Positions 1 to 8,010 of a stretch of DNA of 64,000 nt are shown piece after piece. The notes below the pieces were generated by a model, which saw only the letters and a list, made by a program, of their open reading frames with translations, was not told the DNA's origin and did not search any database. The position numbers and the translations under genes are program-made. The stretch spans positions 1,488,001-1,552,000 of the forward strand of contig CP148265.1 in assembly GCA_045345765.1 (NCBI GenBank). Reading direction: 5' to 3'. Numbering within the stretch: position 1 is the first letter of the stretch; every line of letters starts with the position of its first letter. The DNA is from JAOARY01 sp045345765 (GTDB lineage: Bacteria; Bacillota; Clostridia; Peptostreptococcales; Peptostreptococcaceae).

Positions 1-79
1 TAAAAACAAGTATATGATATAATATTTTTTGTATTTTACAAAAGAAAAATAATATAGTTTAAATATAGGAGGAATTATA

Positions 80-418
80 ATGGCTAAAAAAAGAATGCCA
101 GGCGGAATGCCTAATATGAACAACATGCTTAAGCAGGTTCAAAAGATGCAAAAGGATATGGAAAAAACTCAAAAGGAATTAGAAGAAAAGGTATTTGAAG
201 CTTCTGTTGGTGGTGGAGCAGTTATAGTTAAAGCTAACGGAAAGAAAGAAGTATTAGATATTCAAATCAAAGAAGATGTAGTGGATCCTGATGATGTTGA
301 AATGTTACAAGATTTAGTATTAACTGCTGTAAATGAAGCATTAAGATCAGCTGATGATGCTATGACTTCTCAAATGAGTAAATTAAGTGGTGGAATGAAT
401 ATACCAGGATTATTTTAA
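80..418 (+). CDS. ebfC: YbaB/EbfC family nucleoid-associated protein
   Basis: This 112-residue protein has the usual family length. Its N terminus is Met/Gly/Asn-rich (GGMPNMNNMLKQ), followed by a charged helix with repeated QKMQKDMEKTQKEL and then the conserved core with GGGAV and DPDDVEMLQDL. The family forms homodimers that bind DNA and associate with the nucleoid. A strong AGGAGG precedes the ATG by a normal distance. It lies 9 bp upstream of recR, the usual dnaX-ebfC-recR arrangement, so dnaX probably lies just before the window. The identification is secure, but the exact cellular role of the family is less clear. Confidence 0.95.
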   Translation: MAKKRMPGGMPNMNNMLKQVQKMQKDMEKTQKELEEKVFEASVGGGAVIVKANGKKEVLDIQIKEDVVDPDDVEMLQDLVLTAVNEALRSADDAMTSQMSKLSGGMNIPGLF

Positions 419-427
419 GGTATAATC

Positions 428-1027
428 ATGGAGAATTTTACAAGACCAGTCGCAAGACTTATTGAAGAGTTTTCTAAATTACCTGGAATAGGTAAAAAGA
501 CAGCTCAAAGACTTGCATTTCATGTCATTAACATGAATAAGATGGATGCTAAGGCTTTATCTTCTGCAATTATATCTGTACAAGACGAGATTAGGTATTG
601 CACTATTTGTTGTAATATAACAGATTCTAATCCTTGTGCGATTTGTTCTAATAGAAGTAGATCAGATGAGATGATATGTGTTGTTGAAGACCCTAGAGAT
701 GTAGCGTCCTTAGAAAGAGTTAAGGATTTCAATGGTAAATATCATGTGCTTCATGGTGTAATATCACCAATGGATGGTATAGGGCCAGAAGGACTTAAAA
801 TTAAAGAACTTATGGTTAGACTTTCTAATGAAGACATTAAAGAAGTTATATTAGCAACTAATCCAAATATAGAAGGTGAAGCAACTGCTATGTATATAGC
901 AAGACTTATTAAACCTATGAAGATTAAGGTTACAAGAATAGCCCACGGTCTTCCTATAGGTGGAGATTTAGAGTATGCTGATGAAATGACAATTAGTAAA
1001 GCGTTAGAAGGTAGACGTGAAATATAA
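428..1027 (+). CDS. recR: recombination protein RecR
   Basis: This 199-residue protein matches RecR throughout. It has the N-terminal helix-hairpin-helix (LPGIGKKTAQRLAFH), a four-cysteine zinc finger at about residues 58-73 (CTICC and CAIC), and a Toprim domain beginning at ICVVEDPRD with the TNPNIEGEATAMYI segment. RecR works with RecO and RecF to load RecA on gapped DNA. It starts 9 bp after ebfC stops, and its SD (AAGG) overlaps the ebfC stop codon, which suggests translational coupling. A strong hairpin follows the gene. Confidence 0.97.
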   Translation: MENFTRPVARLIEEFSKLPGIGKKTAQRLAFHVINMNKMDAKALSSAIISVQDEIRYCTICCNITDSNPCAICSNRSRSDEMICVVEDPRDVASLERVKDFNGKYHVLHGVISPMDGIGPEGLKIKELMVRLSNEDIKEVILATNPNIEGEATAMYIARLIKPMKIKVTRIAHGLPIGGDLEYADEMTISKALEGRREI

Positions 1028-1045
1028 AAAAATATAAACATTTAT

Positions 1046-1086
1046 AAAAGTATGTGTTAAAAATAATATTTTTGATACATACTTTT
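1046..1086 (+). terminator. hairpin after recR
   Basis: A 10-bp perfect stem (1046-1055 with 1077-1086, AAAAGTATGT) ends in a T run. It is the first of two hairpins after recR. Confidence 0.6.
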
Positions 1087-1103
1087 TAAGTTTTTTAATA
1101 AAG

Positions 1104-1145
1104 AAAAGGGACTTTAAAAAAATTACTTTTAAAGTCCCTTTTCTC
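1104..1145. terminator. bidirectional terminator between recR and the convergent small gene
   Basis: A 16-bp perfect stem pairs 1104-1119 with 1127-1142 (core AAAGGGACTTTAAAA). It has A and T tracts on both sides, so it can end recR on the plus strand and the 1193-1504 gene on the minus strand. Confidence 0.9.
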
Positions 1146-1150
1146 TTAGG

Positions 1151-1188
1151 TTTAATAGTATATTTTAGGTTTAATAGTATATTTTAGG
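1151..1188. repeat. 19-bp tandem duplication
   Basis: The 19-bp unit TTTAATAGTATATTTTAGG occurs twice head to tail, at 1151-1169 and 1170-1188, with a partial third copy on the left. It sits between the terminator and the stop codon of the minus-strand gene. It looks like simple slippage expansion. Confidence 0.8.
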
Positions 1189-1192
1189 TTTA

Positions 1193-1504
1193 TTATTTGG
1201 CTTTTAATTCATTTAAAGACATATGATGAAGTGCATCAAATTCATCTTTAGTAACATTTGATTTATCATTATTTTCGTATTTTTCAACCAAGATATCAGG
1301 ATCAAAATTAATAAGTTTTGATTTATTTAGTTTAATTTCATTCAAATCATCTTTGTCTTTGACATCAACATTAATGTCTGCGATTACATTGTTTGAAGTC
1401 TCTGGATCAAACATTTTTTTACTATTTTTATTATGCGTTTTATTAAGTAAGAAGCCCATAATTAAAAGAGAACTAGCCATAATAATTAAAAAAGTAATAT
1501 CCAT
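1193..1504 (-). CDS. small N-terminally anchored membrane protein, unknown function
   Basis: This 103-residue protein has one hydrophobic segment at about residues 3-22 (ITFLIIMASSLLIMGFLL). A charged hydrophilic tail rich in Asp, Lys and Asn follows (DVKDKDDLNEIKLNK). An AAAAGGAG SD lies at normal spacing from the ATG. I do not recognise a family. The most likely topology is a single membrane anchor with a cytoplasmic tail. It converges on recR and shares its terminator, so it is a separate transcription unit. Confidence 0.7.
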   Translation of the reverse strand: MDITFLIIMASSLLIMGFLLNKTHNKNSKKMFDPETSNNVIADINVDVKDKDDLNEIKLNKSKLINFDPDILVEKYENNDKSNVTKDEFDALHHMSLNELKAK

Positions 1505-1677
1505 AGAAAAAAACTCCTTTTAAAAGATTTTAAAATTAATAATTGGAACAATTCAACTTACATATTTAAATGATGAAGAATATCATAAATTACTTTTATA
1601 TAGTCAACATATAATATAAAAATAATTAATTGTAAAATTTATCTTATTCAATAATTATATTCTACAATAAAATTCTG

Positions 1678-1915
1678 ATATTGGTTAGTCCTTTATTTAA
1701 ATATAATCCAAAAGTATTATAAAAAAATAAATATACAAAATGAAATTATAAAATTAGTTGGAAAAGAGATTGATTTTGAAAAATTATATTTTATTGTCGT
1801 AGGTTTTGAATTAAAGGATTTAAAAGATTTATCAAAAAGAAATGATACAAGTTTAGAATATGAACTTATTTATTTAAATAAGTATGATTTGGATAAGGAT
1901 TTTTATAAATATTAG
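1678..1915 (+). pseudogene. open stretch without a start, possible gene remnant
   Basis: About 79 codons are open up to a TAG at 1913-1915. The frame encodes a protein-like sequence containing KEIDFEKLYFIVVGFELKD and ending DLDKDFYKY. There is no usable start codon or SD. The frame is closed upstream by a TGA. The composition resembles coding DNA of this genome, so it may be the 3' remnant of a decayed gene. I cannot assign a family. Confidence 0.3.
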
Positions 1916-1947
1916 AAACAAAAAGAGCTATTGCATAAGCAAAAAAG

Positions 1948-2051
1948 AATGAGACTGTCGTACTAAGGGAAAATGATATAGCATATTGTGTTTGTTTTGG
2001 TTTTACAACACAATAGATTATAGTCAAATCTCTTGATACGACAGCCTTATT
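1948..2051. repeat. long two-level inverted repeat (intergenic hairpin element A)
   Basis: Outer arms at 1948-1962 and 2037-2051 match at 13 of 15 positions (core CTGTCGTA). Inner arms TATTGTGTT and AACACAATA are perfect. The right arm touches the stop codon of the chemoreceptor at 2051, so it can act as that gene's terminator. Its layout resembles the elements at 8421-8527 and 61193-61242. Confidence 0.7.
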
Positions 2052-3715
2052 TAATCTAATTTAAAATCTCCCATCAAAACACCTTTGATTTGATTACCAT
2101 CATATATAGGTACAGATAAAGCAACACAATAACTATTTGTATCTGGAGATATATATGGTTTAGAAATATAATTCTTTCCGTTCATAGCTTCCTTAAAATA
2201 GCTTCTGTGAGAAAAATCTATTAGGGTTTCACCTTTGGATAAATTCAAATTAGTAGCATGACTAAAACCATGTTCATCCATAAGTGATATAAGTTCAAAT
2301 AATTTATTGTCCTTATAATTTTTACTTAAATACCTATTACATTTTTCGTAATTCATACTAAGAAGAAGTTTTTCTTTAGCAATATCTTTTAGAAGCTTAA
2401 TACCATCCTCGATTTTTCTTTTCATAACAGAACTTATTTGATATTCCTTTATAAACTTCTTTAAAAATTCATTCATAGAGAAATTAAGTTCTGCTAAATC
2501 ACCAATTGATATAAATATATTTTCTAAAGAGGCATTGTGTTCATTTGTAGATGCATTTACTTCTTCAATAAATGCATTGGTATCCATAGATATCTGAGAC
2601 AAATCTTCACATACAATACCTAATTTTTTTAAATCTTTTACTTGCTTATCTATATTTTTAGCCATAACTTCGATTGATTTATATGTATCATTTGATCTTT
2701 CGTATATATCATTTAATGCTTTTTTTGTATTTTTTGATTTATCGATATTTTTCTTTATATTAGCAACTTCTTCTTTCATATCTCTAGATATATTAAATAC
2801 ATCTTCTTTGATGCTTGTTATTATATTTTGAATTTCTGAAGCTTCCTTAGAAGATTGTTCAGCTAGTTTTCTAATTTCTTGTGCTACAACAGCAAAGCCT
2901 TTACCAGCTTCTCCAGCTCGAGCTGCTTCGATTGATGCATTCAAAGCTAATAAATTAGTGTTTTCACTAATATTATTAACTGTATCCGCAATATTTTGAA
3001 TAAGATATGCTTTTTCTTCTAAATTCTCGATATCACTTGATAATTTTATATTCTGAGATGTATTTCTTTCGATATCATTAATAAGATTATCAAAATCAGA
3101 ATAACTATTTGAAACAGTTTGGCTCATTGAAAGTGCATTTTCTTTTACGTTATTAGAATGATTTTCTAGTTCGTGTGATGATTCAATAACAGTATTTACA
3201 AAAGCTTTACCCTCCAAGATATAATTCATTTGTTTTTCAGCTTTTGTAGATATATCTGAAATAGCGGAGTTTGCTTGAGATGTTATTTCAGCCGCATGTT
3301 TTGCATTTTGCGATAGAATAGTCGAATCATCGACTGTTTTATCAAGAAGTATAATAAGTTGAGCTATAAGACTTCTAAAAGAGAGTATAGTGTCATTTAA
3401 ATAAGAACATAGATCAAAAAACATGGATTTTTTATTACAATTTATTAATTTTGTAAGGTCACCATTTTTCAAATCATTTAATGTTTTTATTATGTTTGAT
3501 TTTGATTGATTTACTCTTGTTATAGCAAAAATAGCAGAAGATAAAGATAATATTAAAGAAAATATAATAAATGCTATGTAATTATATATAAGTAAATTAG
3601 ATAATTCCATTGATTTATTAAGACTATTGAAATACAAAACAATACAAAATATTGATGAAAATAAAGAACTTAAAATTCCAAGCAAGATAGAACTTGCATA
3701 TTTAGAATTAAACAA
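2051..3715 (-). CDS. methyl-accepting chemotaxis protein with C-terminal Cache/PDC-like sensor
   Basis: This 554-residue chemoreceptor has two N-terminal membrane segments (about 8-29 and 43-65) separated by only a short loop, so it has no extracellular sensor of normal size. A HAMP-like segment and a long coiled-coil signalling domain follow. The conserved hairpin tip around residues 250-290 includes NLLALNASIEAARAGEAGKG and FAVVAQEIRKLAEQ. After this domain comes a segment (about 420-554) with Cache/PDC hallmarks (DFSHRSYFKEAMNGK, then VALSVPIYDGNQIKGVLMG). The sensor is therefore predicted to be cytoplasmic. The start is TTG, with GGGGG seven bases upstream. No chemotaxis operon lies nearby. 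Confidence 0.9.
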   Translation of the reverse strand: MFNSKYASSILLGILSSLFSSIFCIVLYFNSLNKSMELSNLLIYNYIAFIIFSLILSLSSAIFAITRVNQSKSNIIKTLNDLKNGDLTKLINCNKKSMFFDLCSYLNDTILSFRSLIAQLIILLDKTVDDSTILSQNAKHAAEITSQANSAISDISTKAEKQMNYILEGKAFVNTVIESSHELENHSNNVKENALSMSQTVSNSYSDFDNLINDIERNTSQNIKLSSDIENLEEKAYLIQNIADTVNNISENTNLLALNASIEAARAGEAGKGFAVVAQEIRKLAEQSSKEASEIQNIITSIKEDVFNISRDMKEEVANIKKNIDKSKNTKKALNDIYERSNDTYKSIEVMAKNIDKQVKDLKKLGIVCEDLSQISMDTNAFIEEVNASTNEHNASLENIFISIGDLAELNFSMNEFLKKFIKEYQISSVMKRKIEDGIKLLKDIAKEKLLLSMNYEKCNRYLSKNYKDNKLFELISLMDEHGFSHATNLNLSKGETLIDFSHRSYFKEAMNGKNYISKPYISPDTNSYCVALSVPIYDGNQIKGVLMGDFKLD

Positions 3716-4269
3716 AATAAGACCCCCTTGGATGTATATGTTTTTTAGTTTATTATTTGGATAATACCCAAAACTATTAAATAATAACTAAAGAATTTGT
3801 TTTTTTTTATTATTTATATAATGTACTATATTTCATTTAAAGTTTAAATTTTTACATAATAAATATAAAAATGGGTAATTTTTTATTTATATAATATTAT
3901 TATATCAATAAAATGATTTTTTTTGATATTATTTTTTGTAAATTTTTAAAATTTTAAAATAATGAGTATATTTAAATGTTTAGATAATTAAATAATATTT
4001 TTTTTAATATTTTATTAAAAAAAATATTAAAAAACCGATAAAAAGTAATAAAAATGGGAATATAAATATAATAATTTATATTGATTTTTATCATTGTCAA
4101 AGTGTATAATTTTATCAATAGCGTCATCTTTTATTTTTTATATTAAATGCTTGTAGGGAGGGATTTTAGGAAGTAAATTTTTATTTTTATACTAAATGTG
4201 AAAGATTTGTTTTAAGAGGTAGCAGTACTTATTTTTTATTATTAAAAATTTTTTAAGAGGTGTAAAAAA
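3716..4269. other. A+T-rich divergent intergenic region
   Basis: About 550 bp between the divergent chemoreceptor and small Lys-rich gene holds no gene I can support. It contains the promoter listed at 4081-4110. At 4155-4163 there is an SD-like purine run (AGGGAGGGA) with no start codon at suitable distance, which remains unexplained. Confidence 0.6.
4081..4110 (+). promoter_or_regulatory. SigA-type promoter upstream of the small Lys-rich gene
   Basis: TTGATT at 4081-4086 and a consensus TATAAT at 4105-4110 are separated by 18 bp. The predicted start near 4117 gives a leader of about 150 nt before the ATG at 4270. Confidence 0.55.
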
Positions 4270-4482
4270 ATGCAAGGTGTAACAGCGGAAGAATATAGTA
4301 TATTAAAAGAAAAAAGAACTAAAAGTATGAATCTAAAATCAAAAGAGAAAATGTTAGAGGAAATGAAAGCTAAAAAAAATAATAAAAAGAAAAAAGGTGG
4401 CGAAAAGAAAAAGAAATATAACAATCTTAAAAACTTTGATTATGAATCTTATGAAGAAGAAGAAATTGAATTTGATTTTTAA
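4270..4482 (+). CDS. small Lys-rich hypothetical protein
   Basis: This 70-residue protein begins MQGVTAEEYSILKEKR. A middle part is extremely Lys-rich (KAKKNNKKKKGGEKKKKY) and the C terminus is acidic and aromatic (NFDYESYEEEEIEFDF). It has no membrane segment. The ATG is preceded by AAGAGGTG at a suitable distance, and a strong terminator follows, so this is probably a real monocistronic gene. The basic middle could bind RNA or DNA, but that is only inference from charge. I recognise no family. Confidence 0.65.
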   Translation: MQGVTAEEYSILKEKRTKSMNLKSKEKMLEEMKAKKNNKKKKGGEKKKKYNNLKNFDYESYEEEEIEFDF

Positions 4483-4513
4483 AAATAGAAATAACATATA
4501 AAATATGTAAATA

Positions 4514-4552
4514 AAAAAGGTTGATTAAAATTATTTTAATCAACCTTTTTCA
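4514..4552. terminator. bidirectional terminator
   Basis: A 17-bp perfect stem pairs 4514-4530 with 4534-4550 (core AAGGTTGATTAAAA), with A and T tracts at the ends. It lies between the convergent small gene and the glycosyltransferase. Confidence 0.9.
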
Positions 4553-4566
4553 AATTTATAAATTTG

Positions 4567-5712
4567 TTATGCTTTTAATGTTGATGTTAAATTTGTATTT
4601 ATATAATTAGTATATAATTTATATATATTTTCAGATGAATCTAATTTTTTTATATAATTCATATTTTCTTTTATACGTTGTAATCTGTGTGGATTTTCTA
4701 TAAGAACTTCTACCAGAATTTTAAGATCGTATTTTTTTGTTGTTTTTAGAGCAAGTCCATTATTAAGTAAGAAGTCTAAATTCTCACCCTCTTGTCCAGG
4801 TATAAAATATGGAATTATAAGAGGGATTTCCATAAGCAAGGCTTCTGTAGTAGTAAGTCCACCTGGTTTTGTAACTAATATATCACTTATATTCATAAGG
4901 TTATTTATATTTTTAGTAAATCCATAAATCAATACTTTCTTATCTGTAAAAGAATTTTCATAAGTTTTTTCTAGCTTTTCTTTTAATGATTTGTTTCTTC
5001 CTGCTACTGCAATTATTTGAATATCATAATCAACATCTAATAATTTATTAAACTCATCCAACACATTTCCAGCACCAAAGCTGCCACCCATAAGAAGTAC
5101 AGTTAATTTGTCATCAAATAATCCAAGTTCGGCTAAAACCTCTTTTTTATCTTTTGTTTCAAGGAATTTGCTTTCAACTGGAATTCCAAATGGATAGATA
5201 TCATCTTTATTTATACCTTCTCTAATTAAAAGACTTTTTACAAATTCATCACCAGTTATATAATAGTCAATATTTTTACAAACCCATGTTGAATGAATTG
5301 TATAATCAGTTAATATACTCATAACAGGCGTATTTAATATATTTTTTTCTTTTAATTTTGAAACAGCCATAAGTGGAAATGGATGAGTTCCAATTATAAA
5401 ATCATAAGAATTTTGTTTGAAAAATTTCTTTAATTTTCTTACCATGTATTCTAATAATAAATTTTTATTCAATTCTTTTTTGGCAATATTTAAATCAGAA
5501 TATTTATATAACCTACCATAAGCTTTTGGCGTATAGATTGCAGATTTTTCATATCCTTTAGAAATAAGTTTATCCATAGTTGGATTTACAAATTTTAATG
5601 TATCTAAAATATCTACCTGGATATTTTCTTTTTCAAAAGTTTCTTTTAATGCATGTGCAGCTCTATTGTGTCCACCGCCTGTAGATGCAGATAGTATAAG
5701 TATTTTTCTCAT
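4567..5712 (-). CDS. MGDG-synthase/UgtP-like glycosyltransferase (GT28 type)
   Basis: This 381-residue protein begins MRKILILSASTGGGHNRAAHALKETF, the glycine-rich opening of the monogalactosyldiacylglycerol synthase and processive diacylglycerol glucosyltransferase family. The C-terminal nucleotide-sugar site is present (LLMGGSFGAGNV, then KPGGLTTTEALLMEIPLIIP and PGQEGENLDFLL). Family members move a sugar from a UDP-sugar to diacylglycerol at the inner membrane face, giving glycolipids and lipoteichoic acid anchors. The exact sugar and acceptor cannot be read from sequence. The start is ATG with SD AAAGGAGAG. A terminator-like hairpin directly precedes the SD, suggesting leader control. Confidence 0.88.
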   Translation of the reverse strand: MRKILILSASTGGGHNRAAHALKETFEKENIQVDILDTLKFVNPTMDKLISKGYEKSAIYTPKAYGRLYKYSDLNIAKKELNKNLLLEYMVRKLKKFFKQNSYDFIIGTHPFPLMAVSKLKEKNILNTPVMSILTDYTIHSTWVCKNIDYYITGDEFVKSLLIREGINKDDIYPFGIPVESKFLETKDKKEVLAELGLFDDKLTVLLMGGSFGAGNVLDEFNKLLDVDYDIQIIAVAGRNKSLKEKLEKTYENSFTDKKVLIYGFTKNINNLMNISDILVTKPGGLTTTEALLMEIPLIIPYFIPGQEGENLDFLLNNGLALKTTKKYDLKILVEVLIENPHRLQRIKENMNYIKKLDSSENIYKLYTNYINTNLTSTLKA

Positions 5713-5727
5713 GAAAAACTCTCCTTT

Positions 5728-5816
5728 AAAAAACTATAAATATTCATATTATAGTTTTTATTTTTTTATAAATTTTTATCTTTATGTGAATTACCACCGA
5801 GGTAAACAACGGAGGT
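5728..5816 (-). promoter_or_regulatory. structured leader of the glycosyltransferase, possible attenuator
   Basis: Read on the minus strand, a G+C-rich hairpin (5793-5799 with 5810-5816, one mismatch, ACCACCG with CGGAGGT) is followed by a second hairpin at 5728-5759. The second stem is about AAAAACTATAA, and it ends in a T tract immediately before the SD AAAGGAG. This order suits transcription attenuation. The G+C-rich hairpin also has T residues on its plus-strand side, so it could instead end a plus-strand transcript. Confidence 0.4.
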
Positions 5817-6098
5817 TTTTGTTATTATTATTCATTTTTAAATATTTATTGCAAGATATTACCAATGTTTATTTTGATATTTTGCATAAGGACAATTATA
5901 TTAATAGCTAAAATCTCTTATATTAATATAATAATACAGAATTTAAGATTCTAATCAAAATATCATTCTATTTAATGTAATTTTAATCTAAAATACAATA
6001 AATTTAAATGATATTGTGTTACTATTTTTATATTGATTTTTATAGGTCTAAGCTTGATAATAAGAATATATAATTGTTTTAGGAGGTAAAGAAGTTTA
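5817..6098. other. A+T-rich intergenic sequence
   Basis: This is the rest of the divergent region between the glycosyltransferase and the AI-2E-family gene. It should hold both promoters. A weak TTGCAA with TAATAA on the minus strand may serve the glycosyltransferase. I see no gene. Confidence 0.5.
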
Positions 6099-7202
6099 AT
6101 GTTTAAAGATATGTATTATAAAAAATTTATGTTTTCTGTAATATTTATAGCGATTATAAGCATAATGGTTATGAAATTTGAAAATATAGTATCTGCTTTT
6201 AGTTTGATTTTGAATATATTAACACCGTTTTTTATAGCATTTTCAATAGCGTATTTATTTAATCCGCTTATGAAATTTTTTGAAGATAAATTTAAGTTAA
6301 AAAGAATATATGCAATTTTATTGATATATTTTATAGCTGTATTTGGAATTTTTGTTGCAATAACAATGGTATCGCCGACAGTTGCAAAAAACGTTGGACA
6401 GATATTTAATGATATGCCAAGTTATCTTAATTCAACTCAAGAATTTATAGAACAAAAGATAATAAATTCGCCAATGGTTCAAAAATATGATAGAAATTCT
6501 GAACTTGAAAATAATTTAAATAATTTTATTACGAATATATCAGAATTTGTAAAAATTGCACTTGATAATGTATTAAATTTTGTTATTGGATTTACATCAA
6601 TATTTTTAAATGCAATATTAGGGATAATAATATCTATTTATATGTTAAAGGATAAGGAAGAGTTTATAAATAAAACAAAAAATTTAATTAGATCTCTTTT
6701 TAATACTAAACATGCAAGTATGATAATTTTATTTGGAAAAGAAGTAAATATGATGTTTTCAAAATTTATAATTGGAAAAATTATAGATTCAGCAATAATA
6801 GGTTTTATATGTATTGTTGGATTATTTGCATTAAATATAAAATATGCGCTTTTAATTGGTATAATTGTAGGAATTACAAATATGATTCCATATTTTGGAC
6901 CATTTATCGGTGCTATTCCAGCTGTTATTATAACATTATTTTATTCCCCAATTAAGGCTTTATGGGTGTTATTATTTATAATAGCATTGCAACAATTTGA
7001 TGGTCTTATATTAGGGCCTAAAATTTTAGGTGACCAAGTAGGCTTATCACCATTTTGGATAATATTATCTATAATAGTTGGTGGTGGAACTTTTGGAGTT
7101 ATTGGAATGTTTTTAGCAGTTCCAATATTTGCAATGATTAAGTTAACTATAGAAAGATTCGTTTCAAAAACTCTAAAACAAAAGGGTATAGATGAATCTT
7201 AA
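6099..7202 (+). CDS. AI-2E family transporter (TqsA/YdiK-like permease)
   Basis: This 367-residue membrane protein has about seven hydrophobic segments. Paired helices near residues 10-55 lead to IAFSIAYLFNPLMKFF. A soluble middle region spans about 95-150. Conserved C-terminal stretches include GIIVGITNMIPYFGPFIGAIPAVI, LQQFDGLILGPKILG and FGVIGMFLAVPIFAMIK. These are hallmarks of the AI-2E exporter (PF01594) family, whose members include autoinducer-2 exporters and Na+/H+ antiporters. The substrate here is unknown. AGGAGG lies 12 bases before the ATG, slightly long. It appears monocistronic. Confidence 0.92.
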   Translation: MFKDMYYKKFMFSVIFIAIISIMVMKFENIVSAFSLILNILTPFFIAFSIAYLFNPLMKFFEDKFKLKRIYAILLIYFIAVFGIFVAITMVSPTVAKNVGQIFNDMPSYLNSTQEFIEQKIINSPMVQKYDRNSELENNLNNFITNISEFVKIALDNVLNFVIGFTSIFLNAILGIIISIYMLKDKEEFINKTKNLIRSLFNTKHASMIILFGKEVNMMFSKFIIGKIIDSAIIGFICIVGLFALNIKYALLIGIIVGITNMIPYFGPFIGAIPAVIITLFYSPIKALWVLLFIIALQQFDGLILGPKILGDQVGLSPFWIILSIIVGGGTFGVIGMFLAVPIFAMIKLTIERFVSKTLKQKGIDES

Positions 7203-7247
7203 ACAATTCTGATAAAAAAGCATAATAAAGAGTAAATATATAATTAA

Positions 7248-7306
7248 AGATTATTTTAAAACAGATATTCTTATTTTGGATATATATTTTAGAATAGTCT
7301 TTTTTT
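7248..7306 (+). terminator. terminator after the AI-2E family gene
   Basis: AGATTATTTTAAAA (7248-7261) pairs with TTTTAGAATAGTCT (7287-7300), including two G-U pairs, followed by a run of T. Confidence 0.75.
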
Positions 7307-7389
7307 ATTGAGTTTAAATAATAAATTTTAGGGGAAATATATGATAGATTATTTTTTCTTTAAAATAGTTTGTAAATAGGTTATAATTA

Positions 7390-7454
7390 AAGTGAGTTTA
7401 GAATTGCAACCAAAACAAATTAAAATTAATATAATTTGAAAATAAAACTCACTT
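7390..7454. repeat. 10-bp inverted repeat upstream of the glutaredoxin gene
   Basis: AAGTGAGTTT at 7390-7399 is perfectly inverted at 7445-7454. The right arm overlaps the -35 box of the glutaredoxin promoter, so the repeat may be regulatory. Confidence 0.55.
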
Positions 7455-7482
7455 GACAAAGAATACCTACCTGGGGTATAAT
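7453..7482 (+). promoter_or_regulatory. SigA promoter containing a CsoR/CstR-like operator
   Basis: A perfect TTGACA (7453-7458) and a perfect TATAAT (7477-7482) are separated by 18 bp. The spacer and -10 carry the partial palindrome ATACCTACCTGGGGTAT (7463-7479), with arms ATACC and GGTAT. This resembles operators of the CsoR/CstR family (DUF156), which sense copper or persulfide. A bound repressor would block polymerase here. The identity of the regulator is inference. Confidence 0.6.
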
Positions 7483-7514
7483 TTTTTATATAAAATAAAT
7501 CGGAGGCGATAATT

Positions 7515-7751
7515 ATGAAGAGAGTAAATATATATACTAGTAATACTTGTGGGTACTGTACTATGGCTAAGGATTATTTCAAGGAAAAAAATATAGAATA
7601 TATAGAACATAATGTTTCTGATGATACAGATGCTAGAAAAGAACTTATGAAAATGGGATACATGTCTGTACCAGTTATTCTAATTGAAGGTGAAGAGGAA
7701 GCTATATTAGGTTTTGATAAGAATAGAATAGATAGTGTATTAGGTTTATAA
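7515..7751 (+). CDS. glutaredoxin-like thiol-disulfide protein
   Basis: This 78-residue single-domain thioredoxin-fold protein has a CxxC redox motif at Cys12-Gly-Tyr-Cys15 (NTCGYCTMAKDYF). The cis-proline loop is at about residue 53 (MSVPVIL), and GFDKNRID occupies the usual C-terminal helix start. Size and motif fit the NrdH/glutaredoxin group, which reduces protein disulfides. No ribonucleotide reductase gene is adjacent. The SD GGAGG lies well placed before the ATG. A consensus promoter with a CsoR/CstR-like palindrome precedes it, suggesting induction by copper, sulfide or persulfide stress. A terminator follows, so it is monocistronic. Confidence 0.9.
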   Translation: MKRVNIYTSNTCGYCTMAKDYFKEKNIEYIEHNVSDDTDARKELMKMGYMSVPVILIEGEEEAILGFDKNRIDSVLGL

Positions 7752-7774
7752 AAACTATATAAGTAGTTGATAAG

Positions 7775-7809
7775 AGATTCTATATTAAATTAATATAGAA
7801 TCTTTTTTT
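7775..7809 (+). terminator. terminator after glutaredoxin gene
   Basis: A 13-bp perfect stem pairs 7775-7787 with 7791-7803 (AGATTCTATATTA), followed by a T run. Confidence 0.9.
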
Positions 7810-8010
7810 ATTTAAATTTAATTACAAAAGGAAGCTTTTAATTTACAAGTATTTTATAAAAAAATAAATAAAAATTAGATTTATAAAAAATAAATAAAAA
7901 TCGATTATTCAGACTTTAAAGGTTGCAAATTGATATTAATAGGAGGAAATAAAGTTTAAAGTGAAAAAAATGATATTTCAAGCAATAATTAATTACTAAA
8001 AAGGATATAT

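Noticed and set aside
1151..1188. Tandem 19-bp repeat as a CRISPR seed
   Set aside because: The two copies abut with no spacer, and there are no cas genes in the window.
5791..5820. T-box riboswitch in the 5.8 kb region
   Set aside because: GGTGG is present on the minus strand, but the T-box sequence, specifier loop and antiterminator layout are missing, and the gene is not an aminoacyl-tRNA or amino acid gene.
5666..5911. Plus-strand 81-codon frame between glycosyltransferase and AI-2E family genes
   Set aside because: It has no SD, overlaps the start of the convincing minus-strand gene and is built of A+T-rich chance codons.
7941..7999. 12-codon leader peptide starting GTG at 7961
   Set aside because: The AGGAGG is 14 bases from the GTG, too far, and the promoter I favour for the downstream gene lies after it.
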